Below are positions 47,436 to 57,290 of a DNA stretch of 64,000 nt, in pieces. The notes below the pieces were generated by a model. It was not told the DNA's origin. It ran no database searches and saw nothing but the letters and a program-made list of their open reading frames with translations. Source of the stretch: Streptomyces pseudovenezuelae (GTDB lineage Bacteria > Actinomycetota > Actinomycetes > Streptomycetales > Streptomycetaceae); contig NZ_KQ948146.1 in the NCBI RefSeq assembly GCF_001513955.1, positions 520,363 through 584,362 of the forward strand, in the 5' to 3' direction. A program made the position numbers and the translations under genes. How positions within the stretch are numbered: the first letter of the stretch is position 1; every line of letters begins with the position of its first letter.

Positions 47436-48956
47436 CTACCGCACCTCCTGGTCGCTGTCCGGGACTCGTGCGGCCCACATCGGCGCTCGTTCCGTCTTCA
47501 CCTGGCCCGTCCCGTTCTGCCGGGCCGTCCGCTCGCTGTGTCCCCGCAGCGCGACGTGCAGCCCGTCCCAGAGCGTGCCGTCGGTCCGGTCCCGCGGATC
47601 GGGGTCGATCAGCACCACACCGGCCACCGTGATGCGCTGGTCCGCGAGTTGCCGGGCCACGGTGTGCAGCCACGCTGCGCTGCCGTGTCCGGCGCGCACG
47701 ACGAGTACGGTCTGGGTGCCGAGGTACTGGAGGTCGGTCCACGCGGTGCCGGGTGCCACCGAGCCGACGCCGAGCAGGCGCCCGTGGTCCGGCAGGGTCG
47801 CGGCCTCCTGGCCGCTGACCACGGTGGGATCCCCCGGCTTGGGGCGGCGGCCGGAGAGCTCCGAGCCCGGCAGACCGTCGACGACGACCACGGGCCCGTC
47901 GTTCGCCAGTGCCCTGGCGACGTTCAGGGCGATCGCGCTCGTGCTGCGCGCACAGCCCAGTTCGAGCAGCGACAGACCTTCCGCGGAGCCACGCGCGGTG
48001 CGGGCCAGGGACACGGTGAGCCGTTCGCGTGCCAGCCGGGTCCGTCGGCGCTGCCACGGCCTGCCCGACCGGCGGGGCAGCTCCGAGATGACCGAGGCAC
48101 CCAGGTTCGCGGCGATGTCCCGGCGCAGTACGGGGCGGTCCCCGACCACCACGCCGACCGCGGCCAGCGCGAGCCCGAGGAAGAGCCCGAGGACGAGCCC
48201 GATCACGGAGTCGGTGGCGGCGGCTTTGGGCAGGGAGTGCCGTACCGGGCTCGGGTCGTCCACGATCTGGGTGCCGGCGACGACGGCGGGCGTGCCGGTG
48301 CGGGCCTCGGCGGCACGCTGGTCGAAGTCGGAGATCCGCGAGTTCAGTTCGGCCCGGCGGGCGTAGAGCGACTCGATGCTCGCCGCTCCCGTCGTCTCGC
48401 CCGCCGTGGCGCGGTCGTTGATCTCCTTGTTGACCGAGGCGAGTTCGTCGCGGGTGCGGTCACGCTGGTCGAGCAGGGCCTTGGACTCGGCCTGCGCGGT
48501 CGCCTTCATCCGCTGCACGTGGTCCGCGACGAACGCGTCGGCCAGCGCCTTGGCCCGGGCCACCGCCTGCGCGTCGTCGTCGCCGGTCACCTCGATCTGC
48601 AGCAGGTTGTTGGTCATGCCGGTCCCCCGGTAGTCCTTCATGAAGTCCTCGGGCTTTTCCGGGGACTTGAGGGACTTCAGGGCCGCGTCCGCGATCCGTG
48701 TGGTCTGCAGCAGGGCGACATCGGTGCGCATCAGCGTTCCGGTGTCGTTGGGCTGGTCCTCCGCGTGGGCGACCAGCACCTTGGTCGTCGCGCTCGGCGG
48801 CGGCGGCATCAGGACCGCCACGGCCGCGCCGGCCGAGAAGCCCAGGACCGCCATGGCGCACCACAGGCGGCGGCGCCTGCGCACCGACACCACGAGCGAC
48901 TGAAGGTCCAGGAGCGGGGTGGCGGCCGACTCGGGTGAAGTGGTGTTCGTCGTCAC
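47436..48956 (-). CDS. Wzz/Wzc-like chain-length protein with degenerate kinase domain
   Basis: 506 residues from GTG 48956, which overlaps the preceding stop. Two transmembrane segments (around 36-56 and 245-265) flank an extracytoplasmic coiled region. The cytoplasmic C-terminus has the overall BY-kinase layout (LLELGCARSTSAIALN..., then PVVVVDG) but no GK[ST] Walker A, so ATP binding is doubtful. Likely a polysaccharide co-polymerase partner. Second of two such proteins in tandem. Confidence 0.82.
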   Translation of the reverse strand: MTTNTTSPESAATPLLDLQSLVVSVRRRRRLWCAMAVLGFSAGAAVAVLMPPPPSATTKVLVAHAEDQPNDTGTLMRTDVALLQTTRIADAALKSLKSPEKPEDFMKDYRGTGMTNNLLQIEVTGDDDAQAVARAKALADAFVADHVQRMKATAQAESKALLDQRDRTRDELASVNKEINDRATAGETTGAASIESLYARRAELNSRISDFDQRAAEARTGTPAVVAGTQIVDDPSPVRHSLPKAAATDSVIGLVLGLFLGLALAAVGVVVGDRPVLRRDIAANLGASVISELPRRSGRPWQRRRTRLARERLTVSLARTARGSAEGLSLLELGCARSTSAIALNVARALANDGPVVVVDGLPGSELSGRRPKPGDPTVVSGQEAATLPDHGRLLGVGSVAPGTAWTDLQYLGTQTVLVVRAGHGSAAWLHTVARQLADQRITVAGVVLIDPDPRDRTDGTLWDGLHVALRGHSERTARQNGTGQVKTERAPMWAARVPDSDQEVR

Positions 48957-50323
48957 GCCCGACCTCCCGTCGCGCGGCCGGGAACCGCGAACGTGAGAGT
49001 GGCGTCGTCGGGCAGGTCGGCGGCGGAACGCGCGGGGCGGGCCTGGACCGGGCCGGCGACGACGACGCCGACGACCTCGTGCCGGCCGTCCGCACACGCC
49101 TCGGCGATGCCGGCGAGCTCCTCCGCGGTCCAGCTGTTCGCGCTCAGGACCACCACGGCACCGTTCTCCGTCCCTCGGTCCGGCACGATCGGCCGGTCCA
49201 CCGACACCTCCACCACCCGCAGCAGCGGGTCGTTCTTGGCCTCGGCGAGGAGCTGTCCCGCGGCCCGGCGGGCGATCTCGTCGCCGTCCGGTACGACGAC
49301 CAGCAGCCGTCGGGGAGCCGGCAGCTGCTCCCGGAGGCGGGCGCACACCCGCCGGTAACGCAGCCGTCGGCCGGCCTCGTCGCCGGACTTCTCCAGGGCC
49401 GGTACGTTCCACGGGGTGTCGGCGCCGAGAAGCCGGCGGATCCGGGCTCCCCGGCCCCCGCCGTCCGTCCCGAGCGCGGGCCATTCACCGGGCACGTCCA
49501 CGACGCCCAGCGGCGTCGAGCCCAGTGCCGCGGCGATCTCGGGTTCGGCGCGCAGTCGGCGGTTCATCCGGGCGGCGACGAGATGGCCGACGACCGCGAG
49601 CAGGAAGAACACCAGCGCTCCGCCCACGATGAGCTGAATCCTCGTCGGCGGCGCCTCACCGGTGGGCCGGGCGGCCTGTCCCATGACGACCATGCCTGAC
49701 TTGTTGCTCGACGGGTCGGCCTCCTGCAGCTTCTTCATGGCCGCCTCCAGCGAGGTGCGCAGGTTCTCCAGCGCCGTGCGGGACTGGACGCTCTCCACGG
49801 TCTGGCCCGGATCGGCCGCCTTGGCGAGTTCGGAGATGCGCCGGTTGGTCTCCGCCACCTGCTTGCGCAGCGCCTCGGTCCGCGCGACCGCCGAGGCGTC
49901 GGCACCGCTGCCCGCGACCTCCGCGGCGAACTGCACGAACTGCTGGGCGACCCCGTCGGCGAGCCGCTGCGCGCGCTCCGGGGTGTCGGCCGTACCCGCG
50001 ATCGTGATGATGTTGCCGTCGCCGGCCGTGGCGCTGACGCGGTCCCGCAGCTCGGAGCGGCTGACGTCGGACCAGTGCAGAGCGTCGGCCGTACGGTCGA
50101 CCACCGTCAGGCTGGTGGCGATGTCGACCTGGGTGAGCAGCTCTCGCTCCTCCCACACCCCGGGCAGCAGCACGGGTGCCGACGCGGTGTAGCGGGGCGG
50201 GAACACCAGCACCGAGGTGCCGTAACCGAACAGTGCGCCCGCCACGGCGAGGACGGCCAGAAGCCGCCACCGCCGGCGGAGTATCCGCCCGATCGTGACG
50301 AGGCGGATGGTGTCTTCGTTCAA
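48953..50323 (-). CDS. Wzz-like polysaccharide co-polymerase
   Basis: 456 residues from TTG 50323, overlapping the glycosyltransferase stop (TTGA) with AGAGG upstream. Chain-length determinant domain with transmembrane segments at ~18-40 and ~235-255, a periplasm-like coiled coil between, and a C-terminal cytosolic part (RLLVVVPDGDEIARRAAG) that also lacks a Walker A. Paired with the 47436-48956 protein, it probably sets polymer length. Confidence 0.82.
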   Translation of the reverse strand: MNEDTIRLVTIGRILRRRWRLLAVLAVAGALFGYGTSVLVFPPRYTASAPVLLPGVWEERELLTQVDIATSLTVVDRTADALHWSDVSRSELRDRVSATAGDGNIITIAGTADTPERAQRLADGVAQQFVQFAAEVAGSGADASAVARTEALRKQVAETNRRISELAKAADPGQTVESVQSRTALENLRTSLEAAMKKLQEADPSSNKSGMVVMGQAARPTGEAPPTRIQLIVGGALVFFLLAVVGHLVAARMNRRLRAEPEIAAALGSTPLGVVDVPGEWPALGTDGGGRGARIRRLLGADTPWNVPALEKSGDEAGRRLRYRRVCARLREQLPAPRRLLVVVPDGDEIARRAAGQLLAEAKNDPLLRVVEVSVDRPIVPDRGTENGAVVVLSANSWTAEELAGIAEACADGRHEVVGVVVAGPVQARPARSAADLPDDATLTFAVPGRATGGRA

Positions 50324-51577
50324 CTGCGCTGCCTCTTCTTCCTTGTGCGCACCGGACCGCTCGCCGGCACCGCATCGCGGTCCCGGCACGCGGCGGCATA
50401 GGCGGCGAGCAGCGACGCCTGCGAGTTGCGCCAGGAAAGCTGCCCGCCGATTCGCTCCTGGCCGATCTTGCCCATCCGGGCCCGCTTGTCCGGATCGTCC
50501 AGCAACACCGTGATGAGCTCGGCGAAGCGGGCCTCGTCGTTGGCCGGCGCGTAGACGGCGGCGTCTCCCGCGGAGACGCGCGCCTCCTTCAGGTCGAACG
50601 AGACGATCGGGCGGCCCATCGCCATGTACTCCAGGACCTTGTTCATGGTCGACACGTCGTTGAGCGGGTTGCGCGGGTCGGGCGAGAGGCACACGTCCGC
50701 GGTGGACAGGTAGCGCAGCAGGTCGGCGTCCGGGACGCGCCCGGTGAACTGCACCTGCTCGGTGAGCCCGAGCTCCCGGGACAGCTCCACCATCGCGTCG
50801 AAGGCGTCGCCGGAGCCGACGAACACCGCGTGCCAGTCGGTCCGCCCGAACTCGTCGCGCAGCTTCGCCAGGGCGCGCAGGGCGTAGTCGACCCCGTCCT
50901 GCGGGCCCATGACGCCCAGGTAGCAGAGCAGATGGGACTTGCCGCGCTTCAACTCCGGCTCGGCGGGCACCGGTTGGAACCGCTCGACCTGGGGTGCGCT
51001 GCGCACCACGAAGACGTCCTCGGGCCGCTTGCCGCCGCGGCTCACGGCGACGTCCTTGTAGCTCTCGTTCGTGGCGAGCACGATGTCCGCGGCCCGGTAG
51101 GTCCGCCGTTCCACGGCGCACACCGCGCGGTAGAGCAGGTCCTTGCCGCGGTCGAACCGGGAGAGGTACAGCTCGGGCACCAGGTCGTGCTGGTCGAAGA
51201 CGAACCGCGCGCCCAGCCGTCTCAGCCGGCGCGCCGCCAGGAACAGCAGGTCCGGCGGGTTGCAGGCGTGCACCACGTGGACCGGGCCGACCTTGCGGGC
51301 GAGCCGGGCCGTGTGCCAGAGCGCCGATCCGTACTCCTGCAGATAGCCGGCCGGTCCTCCGGTGGCGGCGCGCAACGGGTAGCGGTGGATCCGCACCCCG
51401 TCGATCACCGCCTCCGGCTCCGTGTCCCGCTTCTCCCCCTGCGGGCAGATGACGTGCACGTCCCAGCCCGCGTCGCGCAGCGTCGTGCACTCCTGCCACA
51501 CCCGTCGGTCGAAGGGCACCGACAGGTTCTCCACCAGGATCAGCGCGCGCCGGCCTGTGCCGTCACCGCTGACTTCG

Positions 51578-51588
<11 letters not shown>
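50320..51588 (-). CDS. Glycosyltransferase family 4
   Basis: 422 residues from TTG 51588; no better in-frame start is seen, and it overlaps the dehydrogenase end by 11 bases. GT-B fold with ILVENLSVPFDRRVWQEC at the N-terminus, DQHDLVPELYLSRF, and NPLNDVSTMNKVLEYMAMGRPIVSFDL at the donor site. Similar to WbuB/FK-type GTs in exopolysaccharide clusters. Donor unknown. Confidence 0.92.
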
Positions 51589-52894
<1,306 letters not shown>

Positions 52895-52967
52895 GACCCG
52901 TTCCTCCCCCCAGGCAGGCCCTTGTGGCCTGCGGTATGCCCGCCGTCCCAACGGCGTCCCCCGCACA

Positions 52968-54446
52968 TCAGTAGGCCCCCTGGCCGTAGAGCACCGCGCG
53001 CAGCGTCTTCCACAAGATCACCGCGTCCAGGGCGAGCGACCAGTCCTCCACGTACCGCAGGTCGAGGCGGACGGCCTCCTCCCACGGCAGGTCGCTGCGT
53101 CCGCTGATCTGCCACAGACCGGTGAGGCCGGGCTTGACCAGCAGTCGCCGCCGGATGTCCGGGCCGTACGCGGCGGACTCCTCCGGCAGCGGAGGGCGCG
53201 GACCGACGAGCGACATCGATCCGGTCAATACGTTGAACAGCTGCGGGAGTTCGTCGAGCGAGTACCGGCGCAGCATCGTCCCCACCCGGGTCACCCGCGG
53301 ATCCCGGCGCATCTTGAACAGCAGCCCCGCGCCCTCGTTGCGGTCGGCCAGCTCGGCACGTGCCAGGTCGGCCCCCACGACCATGGTGCGGAACTTGAGG
53401 ATGGTGAACTCGCGGCCGTCCTTGCCGACCCGGCGCTGGCGGTAGAACGCCCCGCCCCGGCTGTCCGTCACGACGAGCAGTGCGACGAAGAGCATCAGCG
53501 GCGCGAACAGGATCAGCAGGATCGCCGAGCCCAGCCGGTCGGCGACCGCCTTGATCGCCCGGCGGCCACCGGTGAACGTCGGCATGCTGACCCGCAGCAG
53601 GGGGATCCCGAGCACGGCGTCGACGTGCAGCCGCGGGCCGGCCACCTCCATCAGCACCGGGGCCACGACCATCTCGGCATCGCTGCCTTCGAGGTTCCAG
53701 GCCAGCCGCTGCAGCCGGTTCGGTGTCCAGTACGGGTCGGGTGTGAGCGCGACGACACGATAGCCGTCGTTGTCCACGTACTTGGCGACGTCCGTCAGCT
53801 GGCCGAGGACCGGCACTCCGTCCAGTTCGTCGCCGTCGAGCCCGCTACCGTCCGTGGTGCACACCCCGTCCACCCGCCAACCGAGGTGCGGGAACTTGCG
53901 GGTGCGGCTGATCAGGTCGCGCACGGTGTCCGGGCTCCCGGCGGCGAGCACCGGTCTCAGGCACTGCCCTTCCTTGCGCTGTTTGTGCAGCCCGAGGCGG
54001 AGCAGATACCGCGCGCTCATGGTGACGAGCGCGATCGCGGGGATCGCGACGAAGATCCAGAGCTTGATGTTGCGTGAGGTGAGGGCGATCCCGCCGAGCG
54101 CCAGCACGACAGTCGCCGCGAACAGCGAGCGCCCCAGCCTGCGGAATTCCTCGGCTCCCTGGCCGAGCACGGCCGGAGCCCACGCCCGGCTCACCCCGAA
54201 CGCTCCCAGCACCAGCAGCTCGGTGCCGAAGGCGAGGATTCCCCATTTCTCATGCCAGTTGGCCGCGTCCCGGGCCCCGAAGAACTCCCCGATCCCCGCC
54301 ACCACGAAGGCGGTGGTCACGGTGTCGCTGGTGATCACGGTCCGGCGGTACCGCTGCTCCCAGTCGTTCGCCGGCTGGCCTGTCGCCCTGTCCGTCAGAC
54401 GCTCGTGCGCCGACGGAAAGGGCTTGACTATCCCCCCATCCGGCAC
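52968..54446 (-). CDS. Priming glycosylphosphotransferase (sugar transferase)
   Basis: 492 residues from GTG 54446, with GGGGGGTTCTT directly upstream. Four to five N-terminal transmembrane segments, a central region, and the C-terminal bacterial sugar transferase domain (FYRQRRVGKDGREFTILKFR, DELPQLFNVLTGSMSLVGPRP, KPGLTGLWQISGRSDLPWEE). It moves a hexose-1-phosphate onto undecaprenyl phosphate to start each repeat unit. It is the first gene of the operon. Confidence 0.94.
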   Translation of the reverse strand: MPDGGIVKPFPSAHERLTDRATGQPANDWEQRYRRTVITSDTVTTAFVVAGIGEFFGARDAANWHEKWGILAFGTELLVLGAFGVSRAWAPAVLGQGAEEFRRLGRSLFAATVVLALGGIALTSRNIKLWIFVAIPAIALVTMSARYLLRLGLHKQRKEGQCLRPVLAAGSPDTVRDLISRTRKFPHLGWRVDGVCTTDGSGLDGDELDGVPVLGQLTDVAKYVDNDGYRVVALTPDPYWTPNRLQRLAWNLEGSDAEMVVAPVLMEVAGPRLHVDAVLGIPLLRVSMPTFTGGRRAIKAVADRLGSAILLILFAPLMLFVALLVVTDSRGGAFYRQRRVGKDGREFTILKFRTMVVGADLARAELADRNEGAGLLFKMRRDPRVTRVGTMLRRYSLDELPQLFNVLTGSMSLVGPRPPLPEESAAYGPDIRRRLLVKPGLTGLWQISGRSDLPWEEAVRLDLRYVEDWSLALDAVILWKTLRAVLYGQGAY

Positions 54447-54603
54447 AAGAACCCCCCGGTCCCCAGTGGTACGACGTGATTGCCAGACATCGTTCCTCCC
54501 CCCTCCGGGAGGCCCCCGCCTCCCGCACTGTTCCTCGCGGGCCCCGCCCCGCGCCACGCCGGATCCCCCCGAGAGACCGCAGATGACATGCCTAGGTCAA
54601 CAC

Positions 54604-54618
54604 TGAGTAAAGAACTCA
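54604..54618. promoter_or_regulatory. Palindrome TGAGT-N5-ACTCA
   Basis: Perfect 5-bp arms with a five-base spacer (TGAGTAAAGAACTCA), about 160 bases upstream of the priming transferase start. Possible regulator site or small hairpin; function unknown. Confidence 0.35.
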
Positions 54619-54829
54619 CCCAGGAAGCGGCAGACTTGTACGTTCCGCCGGACTCTCGAGTTGTTCAGGAACCCACTGAAACCTCGGATGCTCCCCGCAC
54701 CCGAAGCCCCCCTCGGGTTCCAAGAACCAACCACCCCCGAGACTGACGCCGAGACGTTTCTGCTCAGTGTCCGCAGTGTCAGACCCATAGATCACTATTT
54801 GTCGCCCCGTGTCCCACGATGGGCAGCAA

Positions 54830-54846
54830 GGTCAATCTAGACCATC
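54830..54846. promoter_or_regulatory. Partial DasR-like (dre) element
   Basis: On the reverse strand GATGGTCTAGATTGACC holds the TGGTCTAGA half of the DasR consensus (TGGTCTAGACCA) with two mismatches in the other half. DasR is the GlcNAc-responsive GntR regulator of Streptomyces. A one-sided match of this length can arise by chance. Confidence 0.3.
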
Positions 54847-55308
54847 AAGACCCGTCCGCAAGGGGGCATGTGTGGAATATGTGCTTACGATTTGAAGATG
54901 AGGCAGTGGAGTCGTCACCGCTGCACACGCTTCGGTCGCCGAGGCAGTCCCCGTGACCTGCGAAGACAGCAGTCTCGGGTTGCAGGACGGTATCCCTCGG
55001 AGTGACCGCCGGGCGGCGCGGCCGATCAAGACCCCGCCGACGGAAGGCCAAAAAACGCCTCATCCGAGCCCGGCACGCTGCCTTCGGCGTACGGAGCGGG
55101 GTGAGAAGGGGGCAGAAGTGGACACGAACCGGCTCGGTTCGGCCAGAGCGCGGAAACCGGCCCCGCCGTTCCCGCCAGTGCGGCTGAAGTCCGCCGGTCC
55201 GGCCGACATCCACCGTTGTCACCGTGCGGTCATGCCGCTTCGGAGGCCGGGGGCGCCCCGCGCAGGACGCCCCCGGTCACCTGACCCCCTTGCCTCCACT
55301 CGCCCCGT

Positions 55309-57123
55309 TCAGTGCAACTCGGCCTCCACGGGGTCGTCTTCGAGGAACCCGCCCGACTGGTGGTGCCACAGTTTGGCGTACGGGCCGTCCAGGGCGAGCA
55401 GTTCCTGGTGGCTGCCCTGTTCGACGATCCGCCCGCGGTCGAGGACGACGAGCTGGTCCATGCCCGCGACCGTGCTCAGCCGGTGGGCCACCACGAGCGC
55501 CGTCCGTCCCTCCATGAGCCGCCACAGCGCCTCCTGGACCAGGATCTCGCTCTCCGAGTCCAGCGCACTGGTCGCCTCGTCGAGCAGCAGGATCGGCGCG
55601 TCGCGCAGGATCGCCCGGGCGAGGGCCACGCGCTGGCGCTGCCCGCCGGACAGCTTGACGCCGCGCTCGCCCACGAGGGTGTCGAAGCCCTCCGGCAGCG
55701 CGTCGGCGAACTCCGTGACGTGGGCCGCCTCGGCCGCCCGGCGGATCTCGGCTTCGGTGGCGTCCGGCCGGGCGAAGGCGATGTTGTCGCGCAGGGTGCG
55801 GTGGAACATGGCCGGGTCCTGGGGGACGTAGGCCATCAGACCGCGCAGGTCGGTCTGGCGCAGTCTGCTGATGTCCTGGCCGCCGATCAGGATCCGGCCA
55901 CCCTCGATGTCCTGCATCCGCAGCAGCAGTCGGGTGAGTGTGGTCTTGCCGCCGCCGGACCGGCCGACGAGCCCCACCTTCGTCCCGCCGGGCACGACCA
56001 GATCGAGCCCCTCGAAGAGCCGCTCGGCGCCCGCGTGGGAGAAGTTCACCCGCTCGAAGCGGACGTCGGCGCCCCCGGGCAGCAGCGGCTCGGGCGACGG
56101 CGGGTCGAGCACGGTGGGGGGTGTCAGCAGCAGTTCGGTGAACTGCGCCGCCTCCGTCATCGAGCTCTCCAGGCGACGGTAGATCTGGTTGAACTCGAAC
56201 ATGATCCGGGTCGCGTTGGAGTAGTAGGTGAAGGCGACCACGACGGCCTCGACGCCGTGTTCGCCCCCGCCGAGGGCGACCGCGAGCAGCAGCCCCAGGG
56301 CGTTGGTCAGCACGGACATCGGCGCGACGAAGGTGTCGATGCGCAGGTTGCCGTAGTCCCACGACCTGAGCATGAGCCGGCGGGAGACCGCCACTCGGGA
56401 GCGGTGCTCGGCGGCCTCGCGCGCCTCGGCGCCGAACGCCCGGACGGTGTCCATGTTCATCAGGCTGTCGGCGACATGCCCGGACACCCGGGCGACCGCC
56501 GCCTCGCGCTCGGCGACCAGCGCCTGACGGCGCCGGATGAGGGGCGCCGCGCACAACGCCGTCACCACGATCATCGTCAACAGCCCGACGACGAGCAGCG
56601 GTTCGTAGCGCCACAGCACCACCGAGCCGAACAGCAGCGGTACGACGTTGCCCACGATCTGGAAGGCCAGCGTGTCGACGAACGGCTCGAAACGAGTGGC
56701 GAAGCTCAGGACGCGCTTGGTCAGTGACCCCGCGAAGTTGTCATGGAAGAACGTGGCGTCCTTGGCGAACAGTTCGTCCATCCCGATCACGTACAGGTGC
56801 TCGATGCCGAGGGCGTCGAGGCGGTTCATGCAGTGCAGGGCGACCCGCCACAACATCTCCGCGAGCAGCAGGACCCCGGCGAACCCCAGGACGTGCGGCA
56901 GCGCCGAGCCGACGGTGACCTCGTCGCCGTCGGCGATGTCGCCGGCGAGCTTCGCGACGATGAGCGGGGCGATGTAGTTGAGACCGATGCCGCCCAGCGC
57001 GAACAGCAGCATGGCGGGAGCCGTCAGCCATCGAAGCCGGGCCAACTCCCGTCCGTAGTAACGGAGTGCGAGGAGCACCGCGCCCTTGCGCGGCGTGACT
57101 TTCTCTAGCTCAGGCGTCTGCAT
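55309..57123 (-). CDS. ABC exporter, ATP-binding and permease (type I, half-size)
   Basis: 604 residues from ATG 57123; GGTTAGG overlaps the ATG region as a weak ribosome binding site. Six transmembrane segments in the first ~320 residues, then a complete nucleotide-binding domain: Walker [11 protein letters not shown], signature [10 protein letters not shown], Walker [10 protein letters not shown] and the H-loop AHRLS. Probably a homodimer. Its place beside the exopolysaccharide operon may be incidental; substrate unknown. Confidence 0.93.
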   Translation of the reverse strand: MQTPELEKVTPRKGAVLLALRYYGRELARLRWLTAPAMLLFALGGIGLNYIAPLIVAKLAGDIADGDEVTVGSALPHVLGFAGVLLLAEMLWRVALHCMNRLDALGIEHLYVIGMDELFAKDATFFHDNFAGSLTKRVLSFATRFEPFVDTLAFQIVGNVVPLLFGSVVLWRYEPLLVVGLLTMIVVTALCAAPLIRRRQALVAEREAAVARVSGHVADSLMNMDTVRAFGAEAREAAEHRSRVAVSRRLMLRSWDYGNLRIDTFVAPMSVLTNALGLLLAVALGGGEHGVEAVVVAFTYYSNATRIMFEFNQIYRRLESSMTEAAQFTELLLTPPTVLDPPSPEPLLPGGADVRFERVNFSHAGAERLFEGLDLVVPGGTKVGLVGRSGGGKTTLTRLLLRMQDIEGGRILIGGQDISRLRQTDLRGLMAYVPQDPAMFHRTLRDNIAFARPDATEAEIRRAAEAAHVTEFADALPEGFDTLVGERGVKLSGGQRQRVALARAILRDAPILLLDEATSALDSESEILVQEALWRLMEGRTALVVAHRLSTVAGMDQLVVLDRGRIVEQGSHQELLALDGPYAKLWHHQSGGFLEDDPVEAELH

Positions 57124-57253
57124 CCTAACCCTGTGTGTATGGGGAGTAGCGGTCCGAGTTCGGCAGTGTCCCGCGGTGGCACCCTGGCGGTCCACGCGTT
57201 TTCCGGCAGCTCACGCCTGCTGGGGCGGCCAAATCTCAAGTGACGCAAGGGGA

Positions 57254-57283
57254 TTGACGTAGAAAGCGCTTGCCACCTACGGT
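57254..57283 (+). promoter_or_regulatory. Promoter with LacI-type operator, GH59 gene
   Basis: TTGACG (57254-57259), 18-base spacer, TACGGT (57278-57283), with the palindrome-like GAAAGCGCTTGCC (57262-57274) inside the spacer. AAGCGCTT centres are typical of LacI-family repressors of sugar genes in actinobacteria. The -10 ends seven bases before ATG 57291, giving a leaderless message. Confidence 0.55.
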
Positions 57284-57290
57284 CCCCCGA

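Larger units (their letters stand above)
54447..55308. other. 862-bp non-coding region upstream of the exopolysaccharide operon
   Basis: No gene is convincing. The stretch 54590-54900 is visibly lower in GC than its surroundings. It holds several dyads, including TGAGT-N5-ACTCA (54604-54618), ACCCGA/TCGGGT (54699-54718) and a TCTAGACCA-containing element (54830-54846). It probably carries the promoter and a long untranslated leader of the 27-kb operon. Confidence 0.5.

Noticed and set aside
54480..54746. 88-codon forward frame in the exopolysaccharide leader
   Set aside because: Pro/Arg/Thr-rich, no ribosome binding site, crosses the dyad-rich non-coding region.
54447..55308. Attachment site or mobile-element border
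   Set aside because: No integrase, transposase, tRNA or direct repeat was found on either side of the low-GC stretch.
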